The notes under the pieces are model-generated. The model did not search any database. It saw only the letters and a program-made list of their open reading frames with translations, and had not been told where the DNA came from. The position numbers and the translations under genes are program-made. 64,000 bases of DNA. Origin: Hygrophila difformis. Lineage: Eukaryota; Streptophyta; Magnoliopsida; Lamiales; Acanthaceae. The stretch spans positions 20,446,057-20,510,056 of the forward strand of contig JAOANR010000002.1 in the NCBI GenBank assembly GCA_030278955.1. Direction: 5' to 3'. Positions 31,571-42,657 of the stretch are shown one piece after another; the first letter of the stretch is position 1; every line of letters begins with the position of its first letter.

Positions 31571-34129
31571 TGTAATACCCGAGAAATCGACATCAAGTTT
31601 TAAAATCCGAAGTTTAAGAATTTGATTTATTTATCGAAATCGAATTAATTCCGAGAGAGCGGAATTAAATATTTCGGATAATCGCGGCTCGGGATAGATG
31701 TATCGAATTATCCCAAAAATCTTGGATAATTCATATTATGATTTTTAAGAGATTAAAATCATAATATAAAAAAAAAAAAAGAAAAAAAAAAAAATAAAAT
31801 CGACAGCAGGTGGCCGCACGGTGGCCGCGCGGAGCGCGCCACCAGCGCGCCACTCTGCTGTTATGGCAAAGTCATAACGCCCCATGCGTTTCATGCCATG
31901 AATTCGGTGGTGGGCGATCCCAAACGACTCTAATCTGATTTTCAGACGTTGGAGGGTGTGTGGGGATGGTTTTGGATAGTTTTTGGGTGTGTTAACACTC
32001 CACAAACTCTGGATAAGGCAATACTTTAGCACTTTGGAGCATTACTTGGACCATGATGTGTAAGGTGGATAATGGGGGATATGGAGAGCCAATTTTGAGT
32101 AATGACTGGCCATTTAACACCCCCACATCCCCTATACTCATGATTACCCCAATAAGAACCGTCCACTCCCCATTATATTAACCAAATCAGTCACCATTCC
32201 ATCCATTTTCCTCTATATGTCACAAAATCTGAGAACATTGGAGTGTGGTGAGAATTGAGTGTTGTTCATAGGATTTCAGAGGTTTCCTTCGAAGTTGGGC
32301 ACTTCCAATCTATCATTCTTTAGGTAAGTGAGGATTTCATTCTTGTTCCTTAGTCCTAAACTCGAAATACAGACCCCTAAGTGAAGGATTTTGCTAACCG
32401 TTCGAATATAGGATCCATCGTAGGAGGAGGGGACTGTTGAGGCCGATCCGGGCGATCTCAGGCATTCTATCAAGGAGAAATTCGATCCTAAACTCATCTC
32501 AAGTAAGTTAGTATTGTGCACGTCGATTTTTAGGAGTTTTGGTTGAGTATAACTCGAGATATTGGATCATCTCTATTTCTTATAAAATCTGTCAAATAGG
32601 GTTTTCCTATGACCAATCTTATTGTTCTGTGAATTCGACCATGATCCGTACATTTTTAGGAGAACCTTCCAAAATGAAACTTGTTCCTAACTTCCTAAAG
32701 ATGCTCTCTGTAAATTTTTATAATTTTTGGACAAGTTTTGGTCACCCAAATTCGATCTGGTATTTTCTGCGTATTTGTGAACAGATTTAATGTATGTATG
32801 TAGTCAGTTTTGTTGTTCGATTCACTCTTGCCTATGATCGTTTTTAGTGCTTGATGTCTTCATGAAATTTGTTCCATTATGTGTCTAGAACGTCCCTGTA
32901 AAGTTTCATGATTTTTGGAGCACATATGAAATTGTTATGAATTTTTGACCTCACTGTGGTCGAATTTGCTGAAGCAAGAGAAATTGAATTTCAATAGCTT
33001 TCTGAAATGGGTTAAAATGACCAGTTTAGAGTCCGAATTTTGAGATGGCTATTTCTATGAAAAATGCTTATTTTGATGTTTTCTAGCTACTGTAATTTTT
33101 CCAGAATTTTTAAAAATCGTTTACTGCATTTTTAAATGCGATTTCAGAAACTGTTATAATGGCATTTTTTAATCGGTAAATGCTATTTTGATTATTCGAT
33201 GAACTATGAGTCGAGTGTTACTCATTTTTGAGGAATATGGATTCTGGAAATGTGGAAATATTATGAAGTGATAAAATGTGGTTTTTAAACTTTGTAAGTT
33301 TTGATCGAGTGGGATGCCAATGTGGTGAATTATGTCGCCCCTCTTTTATAGCCAAAACGGCATTGATTATTGTGATGTATGAGTCTATACTCCTAGATGT
33401 ATCCGTATGGGTTATCTAGGGCTCCGGAGTGTGTCTGTATAGGGTCCGCTGCATACACTTACCTCGTGGGTACGAGTCCCAGAGGTTGATCCCAAGGGTT
33501 CGTCCCTAGGATATATTTGAGTCCTTGTGGGTATAAAGTCCCAAAGGTTGGTCCTGTGGGTTCGTCCCTAGGATATGTTAATGGGGTGTCCTCGATCATA
33601 ACTAACATTGGTAAAATGCTCGTGGCATATGTGTAAGAGATTTTAAATTTATTTATTTATTTGTCTTTTTAAATAAATATATTACTTTGTATATTCTCCT
33701 AAAAACTTTTAAAATTCGTTGTGCTATATATTAACTTACGCAGTACCTTTGTACTGATAAATTGTTGTTTTATTTTTCCTTTCAGATTTCGCAGAGTAAT
33801 CATCGCATGGAGGGATGGGATTTCCATTTTTTTTTTAAAGAAGACTTGTCGCATTTTATTTATTTTAATTTATGCATTGGACTTAGACTCTGGTTTTGGC
33901 CGCATGTTTTGGCCCTGTTTATTTTTGCTTCCGCACTGCTTATTATTATTATTACGCGTGTTATACTCTGATTAAATTCGGGCTTATTTGAATGGTTTTA
34001 AATATTTTTAAGTCAATGATGCAACTTAAGCCTTAGCATCCTTTTAAACAAACTCGATTTAATCGGGTCTTGTTTGGAAGGGTGTGGCGGTAGCGTCCCG
34101 GCCTGGGTTACCAAATCCGGGGTGTTACA
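31571..34129 (+). mobile_element. Solo LTR of a Ty3/gypsy element
   Basis: 2559 bp starting TGTAATACCCGAGAAATC and ending CCGGGGTGTTACA, with a perfect target duplication CCATG (31566-31570 and 34130-34134). No primer site, polypurine tract or gag-pol is present, so this is one LTR left by recombination between the two LTRs of a former full element. The ends resemble those of gypsy B and F (TGT..., ...GTTACA), which suggests a chromovirus. Small frames inside (for example 33721-33975) are not genes. Confidence 0.92.
31765..31800. repeat. A-rich tract inside the solo LTR
   Basis: Two A-runs separated by one G, followed by AAATAAAATCG and a short GC-rich patch with CGCGCC words. Simple sequence. 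Confidence 0.8.
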
Positions 34130-34252
34130 CCATGTTTGCAGCCAGGCAACATGTTGCTCATGGAGAGCAACCAGGTTGACTCTCCAACCTCAATTAGCTC
34201 AGCTGATTCCTCGTTTTAGGATCAGTCTCTTTCACCTTGTCACAGCACACAT

Positions 34253-35230
34253 GTGCCTGCTGCACCAGTTGTTGAGGAACCAGTCTTGCCTCGAAGATCA
34301 CTAAGGGTAACTAAAGTTCCTTCAAAATATGCTGACTATATTTGTGTTACTCAACCTGAGGATGAGCCTCTTCCTCAATGTTATGAGGATGCTGAACTCC
34401 TTGATCACTGGAAAGTAGCTATACAATCTGAATTAGATGCCCTGAAAATCAATGACACATGGGATATAATTCCTCATCCCCCTGGTCAGAGAACCATCGG
34501 TTGCAAATGGATATTTCGAATCAAGTACAATCCGGATGGCACTGTTAATAAACACAAGGCGAGACTTGTTGCCAAAGGATTCAGTCAAGTGTATGGAGAA
34601 GATTATGGTGAATCTTATGCTCCAGTGGCCAAGGCTCTAACTGTTCGATTGATTCTATCTTTGGCTGCCTCCCACTGGTGGACACTATCCCAGCTAGATG
34701 TCAACAATGCTTTCCTTCACGGAAGGCTGGAGGAGGATGTATATATGGACTTTCCACCTGGGTTAGATGCACCTCCATTCTCTGTGTGTCACCTAAAGAA
34801 ATCGCTTTATGGCTTGAAGCAGGCTCCCAGAAAGTGGAACATCACTCTCACTCAATTTCTTGTTACACTTGGTTTCAAACAGGTCACTCATGATGAGTGT
34901 TTGTTTGTTAAGTTCACATCTCAAAGATCTGTGATGTTAGTAGTTTATGTGGATGATATCTTGGTAACAAGATCAAACAACAGAGGAATTCAAGAGGTTA
35001 AAGATGCACTCCATAATGAGTTTACGATTAAGGATCTTGGAAATGCTTCATATTATCTTGGCCTGGAAATCATCAAGACCAGCTCTGGACTAGATGTTGT
35101 ACAGTTCAAGTTTGCCTATGATCTTCTCTCGGAGGTGGAGGTTCCATTTAATATGAAAGCTACTACTCCCTGTCAACCACGCCTGCAACTTCAGATTGAG
35201 GGGAGCCCTTCAAGTCACCAAGTTGTATAG
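34253..35230 (+). pseudogene. Copia D pol: reverse transcriptase
   Basis: 325 open codons of RVT_2. The motifs in order are DHWKVAIQSELDALKINDTW, GCKWIFRIKYNPDGT, the catalytic Asp in [33 protein letters not shown], the YVDD box at 34945-34956 (VVYVDDILVT) and LGNASYYLGLEI. The frame runs 20 codons or so past the RT and stops at 35228-35230, where a frame change precedes RNase H. This is the best preserved enzyme of copia D. Confidence 0.9.
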
Positions 35231-35309
35231 AAGAATGGTTGGTAAATTGTTATACCTTGGCTTCTCAAGGCCTGACATATGCTACACAGTTTAGCAACTC
35301 AGTCAATAC

Positions 35310-35870
35310 ATGCATTGGCCTTCTGTAGATCATTGGAATGTTGTTATTTTCTTGCTTCAGTACATCAAGAATAACCTAAACATTGGTCTCCACTTTGCAT
35401 TTGATAATCCTCGTTTACTAAGAGCCTATTGTGATGCAGACTGGGCAAATTGCCCTGATTCAAGAAGGTCCCTAACTGGATATTGCCTACTGTATGGGAA
35501 CTCTCTAATAGCATGGAAAACTAAGAAACAAACTGAGGTCTCAAAATCCACAACAGAAGCAGAATATAGAAGCCTGTCTGCAACAGCATCTGAAATGCTT
35601 CAAGTTTCATATATTCTTAGCGAGCTACACATCTCCCTTCCCTTACCTGTGACCGTTTACTGTGATAATAGCTCTGCCATAAAGCTGGTCAAGAATCCAT
35701 GTCATCAATAGAGGTCGAAACATATTGATGTGGCCTGTCATTTTGTTCGACGACACTATCAAAACAAAGTGATTCTACCTGAATTTCTATCTACATCCAA
35801 CCAAATAGCTGATATGTTTACAAAAGGATTACCTTAAAAAGTCTTTGCTAAGCACTGTAGCAAGTTGAAC
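35310..35870 (+). pseudogene. Copia D pol: RNase H
   Basis: Copia RNase H with YCDADWANCPDSRRSLTGYC (first Asp), KSTTEAEYRSLSATASEM (Glu) and VYCDNSSAIKLVKNP (second Asp). A TAG at 35709-35711 interrupts it before the RSKHIDVACHFVR motif, which follows in the same frame. The copia end motif IADMFTKGLP precedes the 3' LTR. Confidence 0.88.
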
Positions 35871-35902
35871 CTCCGTCGAAGTCTCTCAACTTGCGGGGAA
35901 GG

Positions 35903-36108
35903 TGATGAATCTGATAAGCTGTTAACTAGTGTAGGCTAGCCTATTAAGGGTTTGACACGTCTGTAATATCTTCATAGTTTAGGGACTGATGTGTATTTCT
36001 TAGATTGTCTAGCTTTGTATATATTGTTGACTCTCTGTAACCTTCTGTGTGTTAATAGAAAATCAAAATCATTTTTACCCAAATTCTTCTATTCTCCTCC
36101 TGTTAACA
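35903..36108 (+). repeat. Copia D 3' LTR
   Basis: 206 bp; same ends as the 5' LTR (TGATGAATC..., ...CTGTTAACA). It carries a 5-bp insertion in GTGTAGGCTAGCCTATT. Confidence 0.92.
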
Positions 36109-36405
36109 TAATGTTGCAGCCCTTTTCCCTTATTGATGCAGTGGAATGGTTCCAAATGGTGGTGGTATGAGTATTTGTGTTGTTTTTGTTAGTTTGGCAT
36201 TGTCTTTCAGCGGATCCATGATATTTGAATAGTCTTTCATCTACGGTCTTTGGTTTGACCAGTCAATGATTGTGGCTATTTTCCCATGAAGTTTTCAAGT
36301 TGTAATGTTTTATGTTGCCATCTGAATAAAACGAAAATCTATCTCTTCTATTACTCCATTTTTATGTTGTTGTGTATCTTCTCTTGTCTATACACAATTA
36401 TGTTA
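36109..36405 (+). other. Host flank downstream of GSTF, exon-like 3' end
   Basis: This continues the host sequence interrupted by copia C and D. It contains an acceptor-like TTATTGATGCAG near 36132-36143 and an AATAAA at about 36326-36331, so it could be a distal 3' untranslated exon or an old gene end. No protein frame is convincing. Confidence 0.3.
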
Positions 36406-36638
36406 CTCCGTCTCTGTCCCATTTAACTTGTCCTGTTTCATTTCTGCACACAATCCAATGTATTTTTTCAATTGTTAATATCTCAAAATATATATAATAA
36501 AAAATTATGCAAATTATATATTATGAAACTACATGATTACACGATTCTAACAAGACCAAACTCGACTATTTTTTATGAAATATATACTTGCAATAAAATT
36601 GAGTCAAAGTTAAATAATGAAAGGTGGGACGGAGGGAG
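36406..36638. mobile_element. Stowaway-like MITE
   Basis: 233 bp with ends CTCCGTCTCTGTCCC and GGGACGGAGGGAG and TA on both sides (36404-36405, 36639-36640). No coding content. Confidence 0.88.
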
Positions 36639-36754
36639 TATTATATAGAGATTGAACATTCTTGACGTAATGAGGAGAGCTGGCAATTGTTCGTTGATGA
36701 CTGCTCTAATCGAACAGTTAAAATAAAACTTAGGGTTATTTTTATAATTTAATT

Positions 36755-37900
36755 CATTTCCACAACAAAATATTACAATATGCTATTGATTGGTTTAGCT
36801 TTCTGAAATTTGATATGATATTTATATTCATTGCATCGAGTAGGTAGATTTTCATAATAGAACGTTCAAAATTTGAGTTCATTTGCGAATGTTAGTGCCA
36901 TTTGAAGTTCATTGCGATTTTAAGCAACAGAACATTTACATCTCAGCGATACACAATTCAGCGACATGGCCTATATAATTAAGTGATATAGCCTATACAT
37001 TTCCACAACATTGCCTACACATTTCAGCAACACAATTATATACATTTCAGCGACATAGTTATATCATACTTCCTACTGTTTTAAATAATTCTAACACTTT
37101 CCTTTTTGGGGTGTGTTAAAATAATGTTAGCGTTTCTTTTTTGGGTAGATTTTTCCCATTCACACTATTTTCTATTTCTCTCTCTCTTCTACTAAAATCT
37201 CCACCACTTATTTCCTCATTTCTTAAAACCCGTGCCACAACCCAATGTTAATATTATTTGAATACTATACGGAGGAAGTATATGCATTTCAGAGATGTCA
37301 TTATATGAGAATATGCTATTTATTTGTTTGGAATTTCTAAAATTTGATAAGATTTTTTTTATTCCTTACATGGAGTAAGTGAACTTTAATATGAAATACG
37401 TCCAAATCTGAGTTCATTTGCGAAAGATAAAGCCATTTGAAGTTCATTGCAATTTTAAGCAACGCGATCTTTACATCTCAACGATGGAGCTTATATAATT
37501 CAATAACATAGCCTATAAATTTCAGTGAAAGAGCCTATACAACAAATACTATGCAATTAACATTAAATGAATTCGGATTTGAACGCTCTTTATATGAAAG
37601 TTTATCTACTGAATGCAAGAAATCTAAATATCATATAAGATTTTAGTATTTTTCGAAGAGTAGCATTGTGTATTTCAACGACATTATATAGTACTTTTCA
37701 ACGACATGCTATATGTAGTACTCCATATTTCAGCGATATGCTTTGTATATTTCAGCGACATATTATAGTATATTTCAGTGACATAATATAATACTTTTCA
37801 GCGATGACTTTTGTGCATTTCAGCAATGACTTTTATGCATTTCAGCGACATAATCATAATATGTATTGTGCTCTATCGCTGAATATTTCACTATGGCTTA
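36755..37900. repeat. Composite foldback element with TTCAGCGACAT repeats
   Basis: A block at about 36800-36975 (GAGTTCATTTGCGAA, CCATTTGAAGTTCATTGC, TTTTAAGCAAC) recurs directly at about 37340-37510 and partly inverted at about 37555-37650. Between and after these, a short word close to ATTTCAGCGACAT recurs more than a dozen times, densest at 37670-37860. This looks like a non-autonomous DNA transposon with terminal and subterminal repeats. A MITE (37069-37278) sits inside. No coding sequence and no clear terminal duplication were found. Confidence 0.55.
37069..37278. mobile_element. Stowaway-like MITE inside the foldback element
   Basis: About 210 bp with ends CTTCCTACTG and ACGGAGGAAG, and TA on each side (37067-37068, 37279-37280). 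It separates two direct copies of the surrounding repeat. Confidence 0.75.
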
Positions 37901-38191
37901 ATTATATTTTTTAATTTATTTATTAAACAATGAAGTTCTTTTATTATTACAAGAATGTATTTTGAATAAATTATACGAATCACCTTATATTATGTAGCAA
38001 TTTCGGTAAAACGAAGAAATTGTTACATTTTACTTTTTTTTTTTATAATTTTACCAATTTCAATTTATATTCGTTATATTTAATTCAATGTATCAGATTG
38101 ATTGTCTTGACATGCATGCTTCTAATTATTTTTTTTGGAGTAGCCATTAAAGGCCTGAAAAAGGTGGTGGGAGACCATGTCACATGCTTCT
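37901..38191. other. AT-rich intergenic DNA
   Basis: No gene or repeat recognised. A short phrase, ATGCTTCTAATTATT, occurs at about 38117 and again at 38183 just before the LINE E target site. Confidence 0.45.
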
Positions 38192-38210
38192 AATTATTTG
38201 GAATTACCTT

Positions 38211-38468
38211 TTTTTTTAGAAGAAAGGTATAATATCATTCCACCACATCTGCAGTACATCCATGGGCAACATGACTTCACCCTTTCCCAGTCTAAACCTC
38301 TTAACAGCATTTATTTCCAACATCCACACAAACTGAAAGCAAAAGCATCCACCCCGCTGCCCTCAACTCAACAAACCAAACCAGAGAACATCTCTGACTA
38401 AAACAACTCAGAAAACAAAACAGAAAAAATTTGCAAACTCCCACAATCACAAACACTGACACATATGC
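38211..38468 (-). other. LINE E 3' untranslated region and poly(A)
   Basis: About 258 bp between the RNase H stop and the poly(A) (T-run at 38211-38218 on the plus strand). The plus-strand frame at 38177-38401 is antisense to this and is not a gene. Confidence 0.75.
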
Positions 38469-39053
38469 TTAAAGCCACACTTCAACCTTTTCCAACTGTG
38501 CTGCTCCTCTCTTTGCCCACCGATCTGCTTCCTCATTACGTTCCCGCAAGATATGTTGAACTCGGACATCTCCAGCACAATTAAGCACTGTCAGTATAGG
38601 CCCCAAAAGATGATAATACTTCCATGGATAAGTGTCGGTATTGGTCAACCATCGAACAACATTGCTTGAGTCGCATTCAGATATGATCCTTTGGAGTGGG
38701 AAACCTTGATCACTCAATAGAGCTCGGCATACCCTGTTGACCGCTGTGATTTCAGCTTCGGTCGAATCCGCGATCCCTAAAAAATCTGACAAAATGTAGA
38801 TCACCTCACCCTCATCATTTCTAATCACCCTCCCAATCCCAACTGGCCCCGGATTCCCCAATGACGAGCCATCCGTATTGATCTTCCACCACCCCTTCAT
38901 AGGGCGTTCCCACACTAAACCTCTTCTAGGGACATGCATGCGACTTCCCCCGGGGTTAATCAGTCCATCTGGGAAACACATCTCCACATTTCCAATCATG
39001 TCGGGCGCCCTATTATAGCCCACTGTCAACCACAAAATAGCCTTCCACTTCAG
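38469..39053 (-). pseudogene. LINE E ORF2 C-terminus: RNase H
   Basis: RNase H fold (RVT_3 type) with the catalytic acids in KINTDGSSLGNPGPVG (Asp), DSTEAEITAVNRVCRALL (Glu), ISECDSSNVVRWL (Asp) and the final Asp in RERNEEADRWAKRGA. It would remove RNA from the RNA-DNA hybrid. The frame is the same as the preceding part but separated from it by a TAA at 39056-39054. Open from 39053 to a stop at 38469-38471. Confidence 0.88.
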
Positions 39054-40102
39054 TTATGATTCAGCAACTTTCGAATCAAAAGCTTGTCCTCTGAATATTT
39101 TCCCATTTCTAAACTTCCAAATAATCCATACTATTGCCAGACCTATTACTTGCCACAGCTCCCTTATGTCATTTTTGCAAGGAAAACAAAACCACCCTGT
39201 GATTAAAAGTTCAACAGAACCAGGGCTTACCCAATCGACTCCAACCCATTTTGCTCCTTGATACCACATCCAACTAGTAGCTTCACACTTACAAAATAAG
39301 TGATCCGCAGTCTCAATTTCTGTTTCGCACATCGGATATAATGCATTCACTGTCTGAATGCACCCTCCTTTTAGCAACAGATCTCTAGTAGGCAGCGCAT
39401 TATGACTTAATTTCCAAGCCAGCAACCTAATTTTCATTGGGACTTTAATACCCCACAGCAACCTCCAAAACTTGTTCATATCACTCGACTCTTCCTACTC
39501 CATGTCCAGAATGACTTTGTTGTAAACACCCCATTCCGAGCCTTCCACCAAACCACTTTATCCGACACAAAACGACACAACTTTGAAGCCCCTAACACAG
39601 CCTCCATCTCCCTCCAAACCTCCACTTCCCATTCAAATAACCTCCTCCGAAAATCAACCTTCCACTCCCAATCAACGCCTACCCATCTTCCGAATTCCAC
39701 CACCTTTCCAACCTTGTTGAGAGCTAAAACATACATCCTAGGATACATCTCTCTTAACGGTCTGCCACACTCCAGCCATATATCATCCCAAAACCGTGTA
39801 GCCTCCCCATTGCCAACAACAACTTTGAAGCTCCCCTGATTACTCGTCCCTGACTTGTCCCACGTACTACAAATATTTCCCCACAGCGTTCTACCGACCT
39901 TTGGTTCAGGCACCAAGCGACTTTCTCCCCCATAATATTTGACCGCAATAACTTCTTTCCATAAGGTATGTTCTTTACCAAACCTCCACCTCCATTTTGT
40001 CAATAACGCTTCATTAAACCTCATAATGTTCCAGATTTTTAAGCCCCCATCATCCTTGCTCTTACATAGCTTATCCCACCCAACCGTGTGTAGTTTTCTC
40101 AC
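39054..40102 (-). pseudogene. LINE E ORF2 middle: RT C-terminal and zf-RVT region
   Basis: Two frame segments. 40102-39476 carries the post-RT region (HTVGWDKLCKSKDDGGLKIW, WRWRFGKEHTLWKEVI). 39479-39054 carries the zf-RVT motif (VPMKIRLLAWKLSHNALPTR, then CETEIETADHLFCKC). The frame changes near 40125 in an A-run and again near 39478, and a stop closes the second segment. Confidence 0.85.
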
Positions 40103-42620
40103 CCCATTCCACTCGTTCCAGAAAAAAACATCGCTTTAGCTTCTCCAGTCTCTCAGCCACAACTTTAGGCACTTTAAACAAAGAAAAGAAATACACTGGT
40201 AGGCTCCCAAGAACTGATTTTATGAGACAGAGACGACCAGCTTGAGAAAGTAGTCTCCCCTGCCACCCCATCAGCCTCCTCTCCATCTTGTCTAGACACG
40301 GCTTCCAAATATCGACACCATTTATTCTACCCCCTATTGGCAGTCCCAAATAATTCATGGGCCATGTCCCCACTGCACACCCTAAAACATGCGCCGCTTC
40401 CTTTACTAGATCTGGATGGCAATTAATACCGAAAATTCGACTCTTCCCAAAGTTAATCTGAAGCCCGGTTGCCAACGATAAACACCACAAGATTCTTTTA
40501 ATGCATATCACTTGCTGTAAAGATCCATCACAAAATAACACCGTGTCATCTGCATATTGAAGATGTGTTATAATAGGGCCCCTTTCTCCCACTCCGAGAC
40601 CAACGAACAACTCTAACTCCACTGCCCTCGAAATTAACCTGTTAAAGACCTCAACCACAAGAACAAAGAGGTATGGTGACAACGGATCTCCCTGTCGCAA
40701 TCCTTTATGCATCTTAAAAAATCGTGTTGGAGAGCCGTTCACCAGCACAGCTGCAGAAGCCGATTGAACACATCCCTTGATCCATTTGATCCAATTCTCC
40801 CCAAAGCCCATAGCTTCCATCACGGTAAATAGCCATTCCCATGAGATGTTGTCATACGCCTTTGCGAAATCAAGTTTCACCACAAATCCCCTTCGCCCAG
40901 CCGATTTAGTTGACTGGATTATCTCCGAAGCGATCAATACTCCATTTAATATTTGACGCCCTCTAATGAATGCCATTTGCGTATTTCCAACCAAACCATC
41001 CAACACCCCCTGCAATCTTTTGGCCAATACTTTTGCAATTATCTTATAAACACTCCCCACTAATGAAATGGGTCTATACTCCCCAAACTCCTCCGGCCTT
41101 TCTACTTTAGGGATTAACATAATAAAAGAACCGCCCGCTTCTCTAGGTACTGTTCCATCCCTTTCCAATTTCTTAAATACTTCCAAGATATCTCCCTTAA
41201 CAGTCTCCCAAAACGTTTTAAAGAATCTCATATTAAAACCGTCCGGTCCAGTGGCTCTATCATTCCCGCAACTCCAAACTGCCTCTTTGATTTCTTCCTC
41301 CAGAAATCCTCTCTTGAACCAGCCAATATCCCTGTCTTCTAATTTTGAAAATTCAAGATTCTCAATGGTAAATAGAACCTCCTTTGGCTGCACAAAAGCT
41401 GCCTGAAAAAACTCGAAAGCTGCTTCTTTTACCTCACTCGGCTCTTCCACCAGTCTACCTCCCCATCTCACAGTACCAATATAATTTTTTCTCCGGTTAA
41501 TGGCAGTCACGACATGGAAGAATTCCGTGTTGTCGTCCCCCTCCTTAAGCCACCTCACTCTAGACTTTTGATACCATCTCCTTTCCTCTGCCATATAAAG
41601 TTTCCATAATTCACCTTTCTTGCCATGCCACTCTTCCCTAACTTCCTCATTCCCAGAATCACTTAACAATCTGTCTTCCAATTCCCCAATATCCATCAGC
41701 ATCTTTTGAATTCTATTTTCCAGTGCCTTCGCCCCATATCCCTCCCACTCTTTGATATTTTGTTTCAGACACTTCAACTTTCCAAACAGGTTTATTCTTC
41801 TACTGCCATCACCACTTCCCTGATCAACACCTTCCCAAACCTTACGAATCATGTCCCCAAAACCTGCCTCTTGTAACCAGTAACTATAAAATCGGAATGG
41901 TTTAGGGCCACCCGATGCACCACCAATTTCCAGACTTACAGGATAGTGATCGGACAACACTGAATCACACCTTTTCTGAGCCACTCCATCATTAAGACAT
42001 AACCATCCCGGAGATAGTAAAAATCTATCAAGTCTACTGCACACTCTACCGCCCCTCCCGACCCATGTAAACTGCCCTCCTTCCATCGGTAAATCCACAA
42101 GTCCCAAGTTATCCACAAACTCCTTAAACTCCCGAGATGAACCTGAATCATCCCCTGTCCCCACCCTCTCCTCTTCCTGCAACACCACGTTGAAATCACC
42201 ATTAATACACCACAATTCTCCATTGTCTGTAGCACACTTACTAGCTAACATTCTCCAGAATTCCGCCCTTTCACTACGAATGTTTGGAGCATGAACACTC
42301 AATATATTAACTGTGTCGTTCCACCCACATAACTGTGCCTTCGCCCAAATAAAATGGTCGCCTTTCTCTATTACCTGCATTGAGCATTTGCTCTTCTCCC
42401 ATACTATAAGAATTCCCCCAGCATTCCCTACCGCCGATTGGAAACAAAAATCACAATCTCTCGACCCCCATATTCTGAACACCAACTTGTCCCGGATCTC
42501 TCCCAGCTTTGTCTCTTGGCCACAAAATACCACCGGCCTATATTTCCTACACAGCCTCATCACTGCTTTCCTCCTCACTCCCCCATTAAAACCCCTAAGA
42601 TTGCAAGTAATAATCTTCAT
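40071..42620 (-). pseudogene. LINE E ORF2 N-terminus: APE endonuclease and reverse transcriptase
   Basis: About 849 open codons from the likely start ATG at 42620-42618 (MKIITCNLRGFNGG); an in-frame extension to 42716 overlaps the ORF1 end. The endonuclease has its Asn in NLRGF, Glu in GQETK, the Asp-Asn pair in NGDFNVVL and SDHYPV. The RT has FAKAYDNISW, LRQGDPLSPYLF and the catalytic YADD at about 40545-40556. The endonuclease would nick DNA to prime target-primed reverse transcription. This part has no stop, but the frame breaks after the RT near 40125. Confidence 0.92.
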
Positions 42621-42657
42621 AAGAACTATGCGCCCCACAACGACTAACCTTTCACTC

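Larger units (their letters stand above)
28670..36108 (+). mobile_element. Ty1/copia LTR retrotransposon D (holds a solo gypsy LTR)
   Basis: Plus-strand copia element with short LTRs of 201 and 206 bp (28670-28870, 35903-36108), a primer site at 28871 and a polypurine tract (GCGGGGAAGG) before the 3' LTR. The target duplication is GAATG versus TAATG, one mismatch. The two LTRs differ at about 8 sites plus a 5-bp indel. The 2.56-kb solo LTR at 31571-34129 lies between integrase and RT; without it D is about 4.9 kb. Gag-pol contains several stops and frameshifts. Confidence 0.92.

Noticed and set aside
34074..34304. 76-codon frame across the solo LTR border
   Set aside because: It spans the LTR end at 34129 and the copia D linker, so it is a junction artefact.
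2835..36108. Endogenous plant pararetrovirus
   Set aside because: All retroelements show LTRs, an integrase and target duplications; no movement protein or other pararetrovirus feature is seen.
36755..37900. CRISPR-like array from the repeated TTCAGCGACAT word
   Set aside because: Spacing is irregular, the word is degenerate and the setting is a plant transposon-like repeat.
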